Made by a program: the position numbers and the translations under genes. From Liolophura sinensis (lineage: Eukaryota > Mollusca > Polyplacophora > Chitonida > Chitonidae): a stretch of 64,000 nucleotides of DNA. Of the stretch, positions 13,701-25,200 are shown in pieces (within the stretch, counting starts at the first letter, position 1; each line of letters opens with the position of its first letter). The stretch covers positions 5,831,606 to 5,895,605 of the forward strand of contig NC_088305.1 of the NCBI RefSeq assembly GCF_032854445.1, written 5' to 3'. The notes under the pieces were generated by a model, which was not told the origin of the DNA, made no database searches, and saw only the letters and a list, made by a program, of their open reading frames with translations.

Positions 13701-14911
13701 ACAGCGTGATAAACATGAATCTGATGTGTTGTGTTATTATGCTACGATATTCAGGTGTAAACAAGAATGACATACTGTAGCTTAGTGCATGTACAAGTGA
13801 TCGATAGGGTTGAGTGGTTATTCTAGGAAAATAAGTTTGATGTACAAGAACAAGGTCATGTCAAACCGTTTAGTTCAAGGGTGATAACTCCTGATAGGTA
13901 AATGCACATTGCTGTTCCTAGTATGAGGTTTACATCATTTGAGGGACACTAAAGTGACATTTTAGAGTGAGGATTTATTATTATGCATGTAGTGCATGGT
14001 GATTTACAGATTGTGATATGTTTTGACAGTGAAAAGAGATAAATGTAATAATAGATTTTAACACTTGGTTAATATTTAGTTTCATACTGTATTTGACATT
14101 GAACTAATAGACGTTAGTGTAATGCATGTATGTCATGTTAGTGAATACAGGTATGGGTAAGGTGAATGTATGATTGACTGCAATATGGTGATGTAGTATA
14201 AGAGTTCAGTTGATCAGGTTCCATTATACATTTAATATTACAAGTTTATTCATGACATGGTTAAGTTGCATTATACTGGTATTTGACAGTTAGTTCAGTG
14301 TATTTGTATGTAATGCCATATAGTGGGATATGATCCATAAAGTAGTGGTACACTGTTTGAATACACTCCAGGTCAGTGATTGATTCTAAGGGGAGGTAAC
14401 TCTACTCGCATTAACAAGCCAAGAGCTATTGAGGTTGAATTAATATGTCACTGTATGTAAAATGATTCCAGATCATGATGATAGTGCAGACTGGGTTGTA
14501 GGCTGAATACATACATATACCATAAGTTCATAGAGGTATGCTGTTCTCTGGGTATTGTAATGTAAACAGTAAAGTGCTCAAGTACTGTATGCTCAACCGC
14601 CTGATACATCTGTCATCGATGTCATTGGTTTTTTTTAGGTACCTTCGTTTCAATACAATTCATCGCACACCAAAATTTGTTGATCTAATTCATCTAATTG
14701 GCTCTCCCCAGGGTGTTGGATCCAAATGGCCATGGAAGCATGTTCCACCGGGTTACACCAGCCCAGCATTATGTACATGTATACCTGCGTTGTAACATAA
14801 CACTTCACTGGTATCAGTGACTTGATCAAGACCCTTTCATCTGCCAAGAATCCTTTCACCAATTCATAGAAACCATGTGCTTAACAGAAAAGACAACACT
14901 AGGCGTGCTAA

Positions 14912-14961
<50 letters not shown>

Positions 14962-17900
14962 TCAGTAAGGTAAATACTGCTTTAAAGCATTCCTTTTTGT
15001 GATTTTCCATAACTGAGATATTGCAGTTCCAAGAAAACCAAAAACATACCCATTGAAACAATCAAAAGTGCCCCTGTGTTCTCAGTTTTAACCAATCAGG
15101 TGTGATTTATTTCTTTAACCCAAGAATGCAACTCTTTCTGCTGAAGTCACATTAACCCTGTTTTGCCTTTTGGCCATATGAGCATGGAGTACCTGTATGG
15201 CCATGCGAGTGACCCAGCACTGTGTTTCAAGTTTCTTTAACATTGTGCAGCCCACGGCCTTGTCGTGAATTCCAGACAAAGACAAGTCAAAACAAAATGT
15301 CAGCATAAAAGTATGTTTCTGCTTCATTCTGAAATACCTGGTAAATGACCGTTATATTATTTGTTGTCTTTCCTTTTAAAAGTAAAGAAATGATAAAAAT
15401 GAAATATACATTAACTGGACGTTAAAAACTGTATTTTAATACCTTGATCCTTCTGGAATTTTTTTGCACTGACTTAAATGCACTTCATTTTAGATCATTT
15501 GGTAGGGTTTATGGATTGTACTGATAATGTATGTCTGATAGAGTAGAGTATGTCTGGTAATGTATGTCTGATAGTGTACAGTATGTCTGGTAATGTATGT
15601 CTAGTAATGTATGTCTGGTAACATACAGTATGTCTAGTAATGTATGTCTGGTAACGTACAGTATGTCTGGTAATGTATGTCTGGTAATGTACAGTATGTC
15701 TGGTAACGTACAGTATGTCTGGTAATGTATGTTTGGTAATGTATGTCTGGTAATGTACAGTATGTCTGGTAATGTATGTCTGATAATGTACAGTATGTCT
15801 GGTAATGTATGTCTGATAATGTACAGTATGTCTGGTAATGTAGGTCTGATAATGTATGTTTGGTAATGTATGTCTGATAATGTATGTTTGGTAATGTATG
15901 TCTGGTAATGTACAGTATGTCTGGTAATGTATGTCTGATAATGTATGTTTGGTAATGTATGTCTGGTAACGTACAGTATGTCTGGTAATGTATGTTTGGT
16001 AATGTATGTCTGGTAATGTACAGTATGTCTGGTAATGTATGTCTGGTAACGTACAGTATGTCTGGTAATGTATGTCTGATAATGTACAGTATGTCTGGTA
16101 ATGTATGTCTGATAATGTACAGTATGTCTGGTAATGTAGGTCTGATAATGTATGTTTGGTAATGTATGTCTGGTAATGTACAGTATGTCTGGTAATGTAT
16201 GTCTGATAATGTATGTTTGGTAATGTATGTCTGGTAATGTACAGTATGTCTGGTAATGTATGTCTGATAATGTATGTTTGGTAATGTATGTCTGGTAACG
16301 TATGTCTGATACTGTACAGTATGTCTGGTAATGTACAGTATGTCTGGCAATGTACAGTATGTCTGGTAATGTACAGTATGTCTAGTAATGTACAGTATGT
16401 CTAGTAATGTATGTCTGATAAAGTACAGTATGTCGGTAATGTATGTCTGGTAATGTATAGTATGTCTGGTAATGTACAGTATGTCTGGTAATGTATAGTA
16501 TGTCTGGTAATGTACAGTATGTCTGGTAATGTACAGTATGTCTGGTAATGTATGTCTGGTAACATACAGTATGTCTGGAAATGTATGTCTGGTAAAGTAC
16601 AGTATGTCTGGTAATGTATGTCTGATAATGTACAGTATGTCTGATAATGTACAGTATGTCTGGTAATGTATGTCTGGTAATGTACAGTATGTCTGGTAAT
16701 GTATGTCTGATAATGTACAGTATGTCTGGTAATGTATGTCTGGTAATTTACAGTTTATGTCACACAAATTTTTTATTCCTCAGAATTTAATTCTTGTCAA
16801 CATCAATAATGTAAAACAAATCTAAAAAAAAAAGAATTATTTTTATGCATAGCTTTTAGCTATCCATCTGATGAACCTTGCTTAACTGTTTAACTTTTAC
16901 TTTTTTCTAAATACTCAGAAATACATGTATGTGTAAGAATTTGTCACATTATTTTCCAACCTTTACAAAATCGATGGCTCTTGGAGAGAAATCACAAGCA
17001 AAAATAAATAGGTTGTTGTCATCTTCTAGTAGTGGGAAGAGGAAATTGCCCACACCACATCCCACCTCCAGCAATGTCAGCTTTTCATCTGAAATCTGAA
17101 AGTAAAAATCATAAAAAATAAATGAAGAAATGAACCATGGTGCTTGATGCACACAGATCTGTGGTTAATGAAGGAAAGGACATACAATTTAACAAACTTA
17201 ATATAAATGACATCTTTTTAAATCTATAACGACTAAAAATATATTGGACATTAATAAATGACAGTGCACACAGTATTAATATACATAGATAGTAGACACA
17301 CTGGCAGTTTTTATGGCTGGAGGAAACCGGAGTACCCCAGTGTAAACCACCAACCTTTGGCAAATTACTGACAAACTTTCTCACAAGTGATGTACAGACA
17401 TGCACACCATATTGGTTGAAGACAAGTGGTCTTCAACATGTCATCAAACTGCCACCTGAATGTTGTTAACCACTTATTGTCGCCAAAGTCGGGCATGTAG
17501 TGAGAACAAGTGAATCTGCAAATGCCTTGTCCATGATGGCAAGTTTGAACCCGTCTCTAAGTAGAATTAAGATTTATTTATTTGATTGGTGTTCTACACC
17601 ATACTCAAGAATATGGTGAGAGGAAACTGGGCAGAGCGTGAGGGAAAGCCAATGTTTTAAAATTTATTTGATTTATTTGATTGATGTTTTACTCAAGTTT
17701 TGCCGTACTCAAGAATATTTCACTTACATGACGGCGGTCAGCATTATGGTGGGAGGACACCAGGCAGAGCCCAGGGGAAATCCACGACCATCCACAGGTT
17801 GCTAACGGATCTTCCCACTTACGGTCGGAGAGGAAGCCAGTATGAACTGGACTTGAACTCACAGCGACCTTATTGGTGAGCGGCTCCTGGGTCATTACGC

Positions 17901-18465
17901 TGCGCTAGCGCGCTAACCAACTGAGCCATGGAGGCCCCCCAATATTTTAAAAACTATGCCTAAAAATACAGTATATACTAAATGACAGTACACAAAATAA
18001 CATACCAGTTCATGTAGTAGGTAAAATAATACAACAGGAATTATACATGTATGTGAAGATCTAGCATTTTTAGCAGAAAGAAACTTACATGTGATTTGAA
18101 TTTCTCAAACATATAAGGCAAACGTAAATGAACTTTACCGCGCCACATTCTCCACACAGTTCCTGGAACTCTCGTTTTGTCCAATGCCGATCTTTGAAAA
18201 ATTTGGTGGTGTTTCTTTTGTAGAATTTATCCCAATTTTTGTGAGCCTCAAGCTCTAGCTTTTTTTGTTTAAATTCGGACAGGAATGTTTTGTCCTTTTC
18301 CAATTTTTCCTGTTCTGAATCTGTCAGAGTTCTGGGAATCTGGCGGGCATACTGGTTAACAGATTCAGTCTGTGTGAAGTCCTCTTCTGATTTTGTCAAT
18401 CCTTCACTGTTTGCTGAAGTCACAGACGCGAGAGACTTTGAATGGCACTTGCCGTCCTGAGACAT
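10577..18465 (-). CDS. METTL6: METTL6-like tRNA N3-methylcytidine methyltransferase (5 coding exons, 324 aa)
   Basis: Coding exons on the minus strand are 18139-18465, 16961-17095, 12795-12965, 11380-11521 and 10577-10776. Together they give 975 nt, 324 codons plus TAA, with no frame break and GT/AG at every junction. Seen: an N-terminal region with [22 protein letters not shown]-binding motif [11 protein letters not shown] (about residues 117-126), the acidic FACDFS end of the next strand (about 141-146), [40 protein letters not shown], and a C-terminal block [16 protein letters not shown]. Known of the family: METTL2/6/8 enzymes install m3C32 in tRNA anticodon loops, METTL6 on serine tRNAs, using S-adenosylmethionine. 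The C-terminal block fits METTL6 best. Human METTL6 is about 284 aa; the excess here lies in a longer N-terminus and tail. The start is the first in-frame ATG after an upstream TAA. The gene is head to head with EAF. Confidence 0.93.
11380..11521 (-). CDS. METTL6: METTL6 coding exon 4 (residues 212-258)
   Basis: The acceptor is TTGAACAG and the donor is ACAG|GTAAGG, ending in phase 1. It encodes [20 protein letters not shown] and the [15 protein letters not shown] signature. Confidence 0.93.
11587..11665 (-). mobile_element. Degraded SINE family A tail fragment
   Basis: TTATTTGATTGGTCTTTAAC followed by ACTCAAGAATTTCCACG matches the reverse of the family A tail, in METTL6 intron 3. Confidence 0.5.
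12080..12400. repeat. Irregular ~20-25-bp minisatellite
   Basis: The words ACAATGCTGGA, GCCATAACACAATG and AATATGTCATAACA are reiterated with variable spacing in METTL6 intron 3. A related short stretch lies at 11709-11770. Confidence 0.65.
12467..12714 (-). mobile_element. SINE family A, near full length, with target-site duplication
   Basis: Read on the minus strand it has a tRNA-like head with box A-like GTTGGTTAGCGTGC and box B-like GAGTTCAAGTCC, then a central domain (AACCTGCGGATGGTCGTGG) and a tail ATTCTTGAGTACGGCGTAAA ending in an A/T-rich run. Flanks TGGAGTGATATA (12452-12463) and TGGAATGATATA (12715-12726) form a 12-bp target-site duplication with one mismatch. It lies in METTL6 intron 3, same orientation as the gene. 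Confidence 0.9.
12795..12965 (-). CDS. METTL6: METTL6 coding exon 3 (residues 155-211)
   Basis: The acceptor is TTTTATAG, the donor is CAG|GTAACA, and both ends are phase 0. It encodes [17 protein letters not shown] and [13 protein letters not shown], which match the middle of the METTL6 methyltransferase domain. Confidence 0.93.
13060..13195. repeat. ~18-bp minisatellite
   Basis: Words CAATATGGTCTAGCAGGG and variants are reiterated about 7 times in METTL6 intron 2. Confidence 0.8.
13441..13514. repeat. 74-bp direct repeat, copy 1
   Basis: Starts GTACCTTCGTTTCAATACAA and ends GGCTCTCCCCAGG; identical to 14639-14712. It is followed by GTAAGACA, which looks like a splice donor on the plus strand. 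Confidence 0.95.
14639..14712. repeat. 74-bp direct repeat, copy 2
   Basis: Identical to 13441-13514. It is preceded by TTTTTTTTAG, an acceptor-like string on the plus strand. The interval between copies (13515-14638, 1124 bp) shows no gene or clear element signature. Confidence 0.95.
14914..14958. repeat. (AT)n microsatellite
   Basis: Pure AT dinucleotide run in METTL6 intron 2. Confidence 0.97.
15515..16755. repeat. TATGTCTGGTAATG satellite, 14/19-bp units
   Basis: Units TATGTCTGGTAATG and TACAGTATGTCTGGTAATG alternate for about 1.2 kb in METTL6 intron 2. The minus strand stays open for 377 codons (15634-16767) because the unit and its combinations lack stops there. The product is only [20 protein letters not shown]-type repeats and is not regarded as a gene. 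Confidence 0.95.
16961..17095 (-). CDS. METTL6: METTL6 coding exon 2 (residues 110-154, SAM motif I)
   Basis: The acceptor is TTTCAG, the donor is AAAG|GTTGGA (a weak but canonical GT), and both ends are phase 0. It encodes [10 protein letters not shown] and [12 protein letters not shown], the SAM-binding core. Confidence 0.93.
17290..17560 (-). mobile_element. SINE family B copy
   Basis: Shares GGAGGAAACCGGAGTACCCC, then AACCACCAACCTTTGGCAAA and GACAAGTGGTCTTCAACATG, with the copy at 50350-50635. The 3' portion resembles family A's tail. Confidence 0.6.
17573..17648 (-). mobile_element. Truncated SINE family A copy
   Basis: TTTGATTGGTGTTCTACACC, ACTCAAGAATATGG and GGGCAGAGCGTGAGGG match the tail and part of the centre. 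It is interrupted by the next copy. Confidence 0.75.
17663..17938 (-). mobile_element. SINE family A, near full length
   Basis: Complete tail, centre and tRNA-like head on the minus strand. Flanks CCAATGTTTTAAAA (17649-17662) and CCAATATTTTAAAA (17939-17952) form a target-site duplication. It is inserted beside the truncated copy at 17573-17648, in METTL6 intron 1. Confidence 0.9.
18139..18465 (-). CDS. METTL6: METTL6 coding exon 1 (residues 1-109)
   Basis: The ATG is at 18465-18463, seven bases after a CTTTAG acceptor whose exon begins at 18472, so a 5' noncoding exon exists upstream. The exon ends in phase 0 before a GTAAAG donor. It carries the low-complexity N-terminus and the conserved [15 protein letters not shown] segment. 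Confidence 0.92.
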
Positions 18466-18718
18466 AGCGTCGCTAAAGAAAGAAAGCAAAAGAATGGTTA
18501 GTCTTAAACAGGTGGTTGGTCTCCCTTCTCGAACATAATAAAGTAAGTTAGTTCCCAAAAAGAAGAAATGAAGGAGAAAAAAAAAAGACTATAGGGCCTA
18601 CTGCTTTGGACTCGTTGCCATGGGAAGCTGTGGCGTCTCCATGTAAGATTAGAGTTGGACGACATCATATAATAACATGAACAACTTGATAGTGGTCACG
18701 CACAAAACGTATTCTCAC

Positions 18719-18895
18719 CTTAATTCGCGAGATACCAACAAGTGAAATATTTCTTTCAAAATAATTTAACAGTGCGAGGAGGCCGGACATGTTCAAAAGT
18801 GCCATGTGCGTATTGTAGCTCTTCATCCCGCAGAGGTAATTTTGTTCAAAACTGTCACAGAGATGTTGTCGCGAGTTAGTTGACACGTACAAACC
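18719..18895 (-). other. METTL6: Probable METTL6 5' noncoding exon
   Basis: A strong donor AAG|GTGAGA on the minus strand has its last exon base at 18719. It can join the acceptor at 18473-18474, giving a 246-bp first intron. The in-frame reading upstream of the METTL6 ATG hits TAA without another ATG, so this exon would be untranslated for the main frame. Its 5' boundary is a guess. It holds an out-of-frame ATG at about 18892 that would make an upstream ORF running past the METTL6 start. Confidence 0.5.
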
Positions 18896-19176
18896 AGCTT
18901 GTAATTTTTTTCAGTATCGTGTTATGTTTTTTGGTATCTCCCTCTGAAAATTTTAGGCTAGAAATAGTTTTTTTCCCTAGAGTCTGACCCTCGACCACTT
19001 TTTAAACCGTGAAGTCTAAAACAAGGCCATTACATGGGGTTTTGCTTACCGCTGTCGCCTATAATGTATCACACGCGAGTAAAGCCAGAGTAAACTTCCG
19101 GTAGGTAGAGTTCAAATCCCCGGGCCATATGGCAACGTCAAGAAAGTTTTAAGTAACTATTTCTGATGACTTAGCT
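18720..19176. promoter_or_regulatory. Presumed bidirectional METTL6/EAF promoter
   Basis: The interval lies between the divergent METTL6 and EAF start regions and is locally richer in CpG than its surroundings. No TATA box was convincing and the start sites cannot be placed from sequence. The same head-to-head arrangement exists in human METTL6/EAF1, which supports a shared promoter. That function is inferred. Confidence 0.6.
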
Positions 19177-19276
19177 ATGGCTGATAAATCTCTGCGTATC
19201 GATAACGATGTCCACGAACTGGTGTTGGGAGAAAGTTTCAAAAAAGGATCCTCGGTGGGATTCCATTCCATTCGCT
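19177..19276 (+). CDS. EAF1: EAF coding exon 1 (residues 1-33)
   Basis: It starts [20 protein letters not shown] and ends FHSIR with one base of the next Tyr codon before a GTAAGT donor. The LGESF...FHSIR pattern matches the beginning of the EAF domain. Confidence 0.9.
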
Positions 19277-22200
19277 GTAAGTATTGCTACTGTTAATGCT
19301 AAGGCCTTCACGGTACATGTAGTGATGTTACAATGCCGTCCTACGGCCGCCAAACAGCAATGTAGCATTTGACTCATTGAACTATGGTAATGGTACCGCT
19401 AATGATATATTCATGACATTTACCATAGCTATGGAATTGCCTTTTTCTGTGTTTTTGAAGCCTTAATTATAAGTAATATTAACACAGTAGTATTTGTGTA
19501 TTGATAAGGACCCGCCAACTTATAAGGACCTGCCAAGGTCCTGACAGCAGGACCTTGGCGTCAGGTTATTGATGCCAGATGTTCCTTTCCAAGCTTATCA
19601 CATCAACGACAGTACGAGTTGGTTAGCGCCGCAGCGTAATGACCCAGGAACCTCTCACCAATGCGGTCGCTGTGAGTTCAAGTCCAGCTCATGCTGGTTT
19701 CCTCTCTGGTCATACGTGTGAAGGCCTGTCAGCAACCTGCGGATGGTCATGGGTTTCCCCCGGGCTCTGCTCGATTTTCTTCCACCATAATTCTGGCCAC
19801 CATCATATAAGTGAAATATTCTTGAGTAAGGCGTAAAACACCAGTCAAATAAATAAATAAATATAAGGACAGCATGATGATAGAATAGAATTGTAACGGT
19901 GTAGATGTAACAATGGGTCAAGGCCCTGCATAACACTAGCGCCACCTCACAGGATTAAAAAATATGCCACCTCCCTATTGCAAATACCAGTAGACATGGT
20001 ACCTATGTCATTGCTAGGGTTCCAGTTTGTGATTTCCAGCCCTCCAGGTGGATGTTTCAGCTCCTCTCTCTATACTTGGTTGCCTGAGTTTCATACCCAC
20101 AGGGGCAACCTATATGGTAAACCATACACTGTTTCATGCCAAGTCTGATAAGTCCTTTCTAATCAATGCCTGCAGCCCAAAACAGGTGGTGCTGTCCTTT
20201 TATCACAACACATTCATTATGATACACCGCAAGCCTTTAGGTGCCTTAAATCAGTTGTTGTTAAGCCTCACATTCACTTTACACTGTGCTAAATGTTCTC
20301 TGAGACTTGTGTGTTTTATTACGTTTGCAGATGATTTTAAGCCTGCCTCTGTGGACACAACTGAAGATGCCTCTGTAGAAGTTGGTGAAAATCATCAAGT
20401 TACAGTGGCACTGCCACACGTTCAGGTAATTTAATAATGTAGGCTTGGATGCTACTACATTATTATAATGTACATGTAGAGATAATGCATGTGAAGCCAG
20501 GAAATAATTTTTAAGTTGGTACAGGACATATGGCACATTATCCAGCCATTCACTTCATGCAAAAAAGTTTCAATGCTATTTCCACAACCATTTTGTCATG
20601 TAGCAAACACCTGAACCCGGTCAAAATACATTGTCCTTGTCCTGTTGCTTGTTTCTAGACTTGCATGTTTAGGTGTCACTGTGCCATGTCCCAATTTTTA
20701 GCTCAAGATAAGTAATATTCATTGTGCTATGCACTCATTGAATATCACTTCTCTCAAGCTGACAATTCCTGATGTTCCATCCTTCAGCACACACTGTCTG
20801 TACATGGCTTCTTTGTAGGTTTGTGTTATATTATAACTCACTATCATTGTCAGGGTTCTGGGACAAGTCACACGGTGTACAAGGGAAACAAGAGACCATG
20901 TCCCAAAGAATGCGTTTTGATTATCGACCATGATACAGGAACGTACACGCTGGAGAGACTCTCTACACATATACAGCTCAAGAAGACTAGGTGAGTAACT
21001 CCAGCAGCTCGCGGCACGTAATGTTAAGCAATTTTCCAGGTGACACATTTTGCATGAATCAGATTCTGATTTATTCATTCACATTAGAGGTGTTTTTTGT
21101 TTAATTTCTTATCAAAAAATTTATGTGTAAGATCAGATATATTATTTTAAGGTCTTTCTGTGCCAAGAGTACAAATTCTGATACATGTATTACGAAACTT
21201 TAAGTGAAATGTAGTAGATTCATACCATGAAAGTTGTATTGGGAGTCAAGCCATAAATGCACTTAACATGCTAAGTTTTAGGTGAAATACAGTAATACTA
21301 AATTTCTTTTCTGAAAAAAAGTTAAGTGTAAGTTTGAGAAGTATCATTCTAACTAGGCTTTAATTTGTGTGCTTTTAAACATGCATTTTTGCATGTTACT
21401 AAACTTTAAAAGAATGGCCTTGGTTTAATAGCAGTCTGAAGGCTGTAATTGTAGGTGTGATGTAATCAGAGTACACTGTAAATCTTCAAAGTTTTCAACC
21501 GTTAAAGGGGTTTTGCCAATGGAATTTATGCATACAATTGTTATGAAAATGATCCCAAAAATGATTAGCTTGTGTCATTCTGCAGTCTTCACAAAAATGA
21601 TTGTTGCTCTACACCCCTGCAGAATTCTGTCAGAGTGATTCAAAATGTTGATTGCAGATTTGGTTGAAAATGTTGAAGAATTAGGTGTAGTTAGAATGGC
21701 ATTGTACTGTGCCTGCTATGTCACCTGCTGTACATGTATGAGTATGTAATTGATGTGATCTGAAAACCTTTTTCTGGCGTGTAGGATAGAAGGTAGCAGT
21801 AAGATTGGCCGCCCAGTCACTCCAGTGGAACAAACAATGAAGAGCAAATCTTCCCCCAGCAAAAAGTCCAGTCATTCCAGCCCTGTGCCTAAGGCAGACT
21901 CCCCTCCCACACAGTCGTACATGGAAGTTGAGAAAGGTGAGACAAAACAAAGTATTTTTGTCACTGCTTGTGGGACGCCGTGGTCACAAGAAGTGGTCCA
22001 CAGTGCTCCTGCGACCATTTTGTGCGGTGTAATGTTCGTTGAAAACCACTTGTCATCATGTGCAGTTGAATGAAAAATTCTTGAGTATGGCATTAAACAA
22101 CAACCAGGTAAATAAATAAATAAAACAGGATTTTGACAAAAGTGTGAAGTGAGCTGTAGAAAATGTAAAAGAGTATTGGTTGTGTGCTGGAATTTTCATC

Positions 22201-25200
22201 TTGAAACTCCTGCTCAACTCAGGGAAATATACTAAATTCTGATAGTGGATGCAGGATAAGTTTAACATAGATTGAGAGCATAATTTAATACTGTTAGCTC
22301 TCAGTTATTTCTTTGCATCATCTGTGTAGAAATGAGGAAAAAGCTTCAGACAGAAGTTTCCGTATCCATTGTTCTTGGGGTCTGGTCGATTGACAGCCCT
22401 ACAAGGTGTTGGATGAATCGTATAGGGCATACACTCAGGGCTCTCAAATCAGGCGGATAACCTGTTTGTCACATATGAGAAAGATCATCAGTAAATAGCC
22501 AAAGGCCAGTGGTTTATCACTAGCACATTTCGTTTTTATTGTTTCCTCCACCCATAAACCTGACCACCATCATATAAGTGAAACATTCTTAAATGAGTTA
22601 ATTGTACATGGGAAGGTCTGCCAATAACCTGCGGATGGTCGTGGATTTCCCCGAGGCTCTGCCTGGTTTCCTCCCACCATAATGCTGGCCGTCGTCGTAT
22701 AAGTGAAAAATTCTTAAATGAGTGAATAATATGCAATTAAATGAAATAAATCTGTTAGCAGTTTGTGCCTCCCCTCACCAAAGGTTGCCCCCATACCACA
22801 ACCACACCTGTCTATCCGCTCCATCCCGACGATTTTTTGTCAATAGTGCCCAATTTGTTATCAGATGCTGTAGCCACACCCACATCTCCCATGGCAACAG
22901 GTGTGGGAGTGATGAGTGACAGCAGCAGTGAGGGAAGCTCAAGTGACAGTGACTCCAGTGACGAAGATGAGAAGGCCAAAACTACAACCTCTCAAGGTCA
23001 GCTCGACATCAAAAATCTTTTCATATTGTTAGCTTTGACTATTAAAGCAGCCATACAAGTCAGTTGTGTTGTCGAAAACACAGCAGTAGCTCAGATTTTT
23101 GAAATACCATATTTTAGCATGGGCCTCAGCTCATTCGCAAACCTGGGTTGGGTCACACCAAAGACTTTAAAATGGTACTGGTTGCTACCTCTCTTGGGGC
23201 TTAGCACTGAGAGGTTAGAGGATGGAAACAGGACTGATTGATCTGCTGTCAAAATAATGTTACAGGGTGAGATGTCATGTATGGTGTCTTTGGCATGATA
23301 CTTCAGTGGCGGCAGAAGTTTGGCAGCATGAACTAAGCCCTGCCAGCATGAACTCAGCCCTGCCACAAGATAATTGTACACCCACCTAATGGCTTGTCGT
23401 TGTTATCTTACTGAAAAAAATTGTTGAGGATGACGTCGAACCCGAAGCATGCATTTATTCATTCATTCATTCAACGTGTGTATATGTTTTAATCTGGGTC
23501 ATGCCATTCATTTAACAAGGGCCCTGCAAGAAACATGACACGAAATCTTACATGTGCATGTGTGGGAATTTGCAATTGTTATTTGATTCATTGCTATTGC
23601 AGCAATTCAGCAGGTGCTCTCAGTATCCCTACTGTCACCATCATGCTGTCATGTTTATTTGTCTGTCATTAACACCATGTAATTGAGAGAAAAATTTGAG
23701 CCATGTGTCACTAGAGGACCTTGTGAACATGGTGTTCAAAAATGTGTAAAAGCTGTAAAAAAAACCTGTAGGAAATTGTCTCCAGAAGACATGGAGAGCC
23801 ATGTTCTGCTACAAGTTTAGTAAATGACTTAATTTGTCCAAAAAATAGTGCATTTTGAAGGTATTAAATGTCAAAAAATATTACTTTTGATGCTCAGATT
23901 AATTACATTTGGCAGTAGGATATCATCCTACCCTCCCAACAAACCTCAAAACACCTTTCTGTGAGAATCAGGCAAAATGTACAACGTTTAGGTACATGTG
24001 TACCTTATGCTATAAATCATTAACAGTATCGACGATATAATTGGTATATTGTTTATTTGATTGGTGTTTTACACCGTACTCAAGGGTATTTCACTTATAC
24101 GACGACAGCCAGCATTATTGTGGTAGGAAACTGGGTAGAGTTCAGAGGAAACCTACGACCATCCGGAGGTTGCTTACACGACCAGAGAGGAAGCCAGCAT
24201 GAGCTGGACTTGAACTCACAGCGACTTTATTGGTGAGAGGCTCCTGGGTCATTGTGCTGGGCTGATGCGTTAACCACGTAGGCCCCTGGTGTATGGTATT
24301 GATATATTGGAGGAATGCTGGCCAATCTGGAAAGGTCATTTTATAATTTCTGTGAATTTTGTATGTGCCCAAATATGACAGTACAGTTTAGTCTTCAAAA
24401 TCTTATAACATTTTATAAAACCTTGTACATTACTGGTTGGTGTGTATGAATTTAGTTCATTAGTACATACTATAGATTACCGTTAACAGAAGTGATCTGA
24501 GTTGTACAGTTGTAGATAAAGCCAGTGATTTTTATAATTTTTATGGTTTATCTATAAATGGTGCCAGTACCATTGCAGGAGAAAAAAATTAGAAAATTTT
24601 AAAATGTATTTGACTATTTTAATCAATATCTCAGTATGAATGCCTACTCTTTTCATTTCAGGTAACTCCAACGGGACAGTACCAGCTCCTGCCACCAAGT
24701 TCATGAGCATGCTAAGTAAGTTGTTGATTGTGTGTGTCATGGGTCTTATCTGTGGCCACCGTCAGATGGTTGTACAGTTAATGAGTCTTATATTTGGCCA
24801 CAGTCAGATGGTTGTACAGTTTATGGGTCTTATCTTTGGCCATAGTCAGATGGTTGTTTGGTTAGTGGGTCTTATCTTTGGCCACAGTCAGATGGTTGTT
24901 TGGTTAGTGGGTCTTATCTTTGGCCACAGTCAGATGTTTGTATGGTTAGCGGGTTGATTTTGTTCGGCCAAGGATGGCCCCTACCCAACGTCAGAGTGCA
25001 CTCCATTTAAAATCCATTGGTAGTTTGCAACGGCGTTTGAGACAAAATTACGTAGCACAACATGAATCTGTGATTTTTTGGGCTGCGTGGGACGGGATGA
25101 TGCTCAAAGCGAACAGCTTTGACAGCCAGGGCATATTTGACAAGGGCAGGTATCTGCATCAGGTTTTTGAATGAGGCGCACTCTGATAATGGCATGGGAC

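Noticed and set aside
15634-16767. 377-codon minus-strand frame as a gene
   Set aside because: It lies wholly in a simple satellite inside a METTL6 intron, encodes only repeated [10 protein letters not shown] words and has no independent signal.
22997-23241. C-terminal extension of EAF by reading through exon 5
   Set aside because: A good donor follows exon 5 and the downstream exons 6 and 7 restore the conserved EAF C-terminus; the read-through enters a dispersed repeat.
24974-25174. 66-codon frame as an exon
   Set aside because: It covers the interior of an inverted-repeat element in EAF intron 6.
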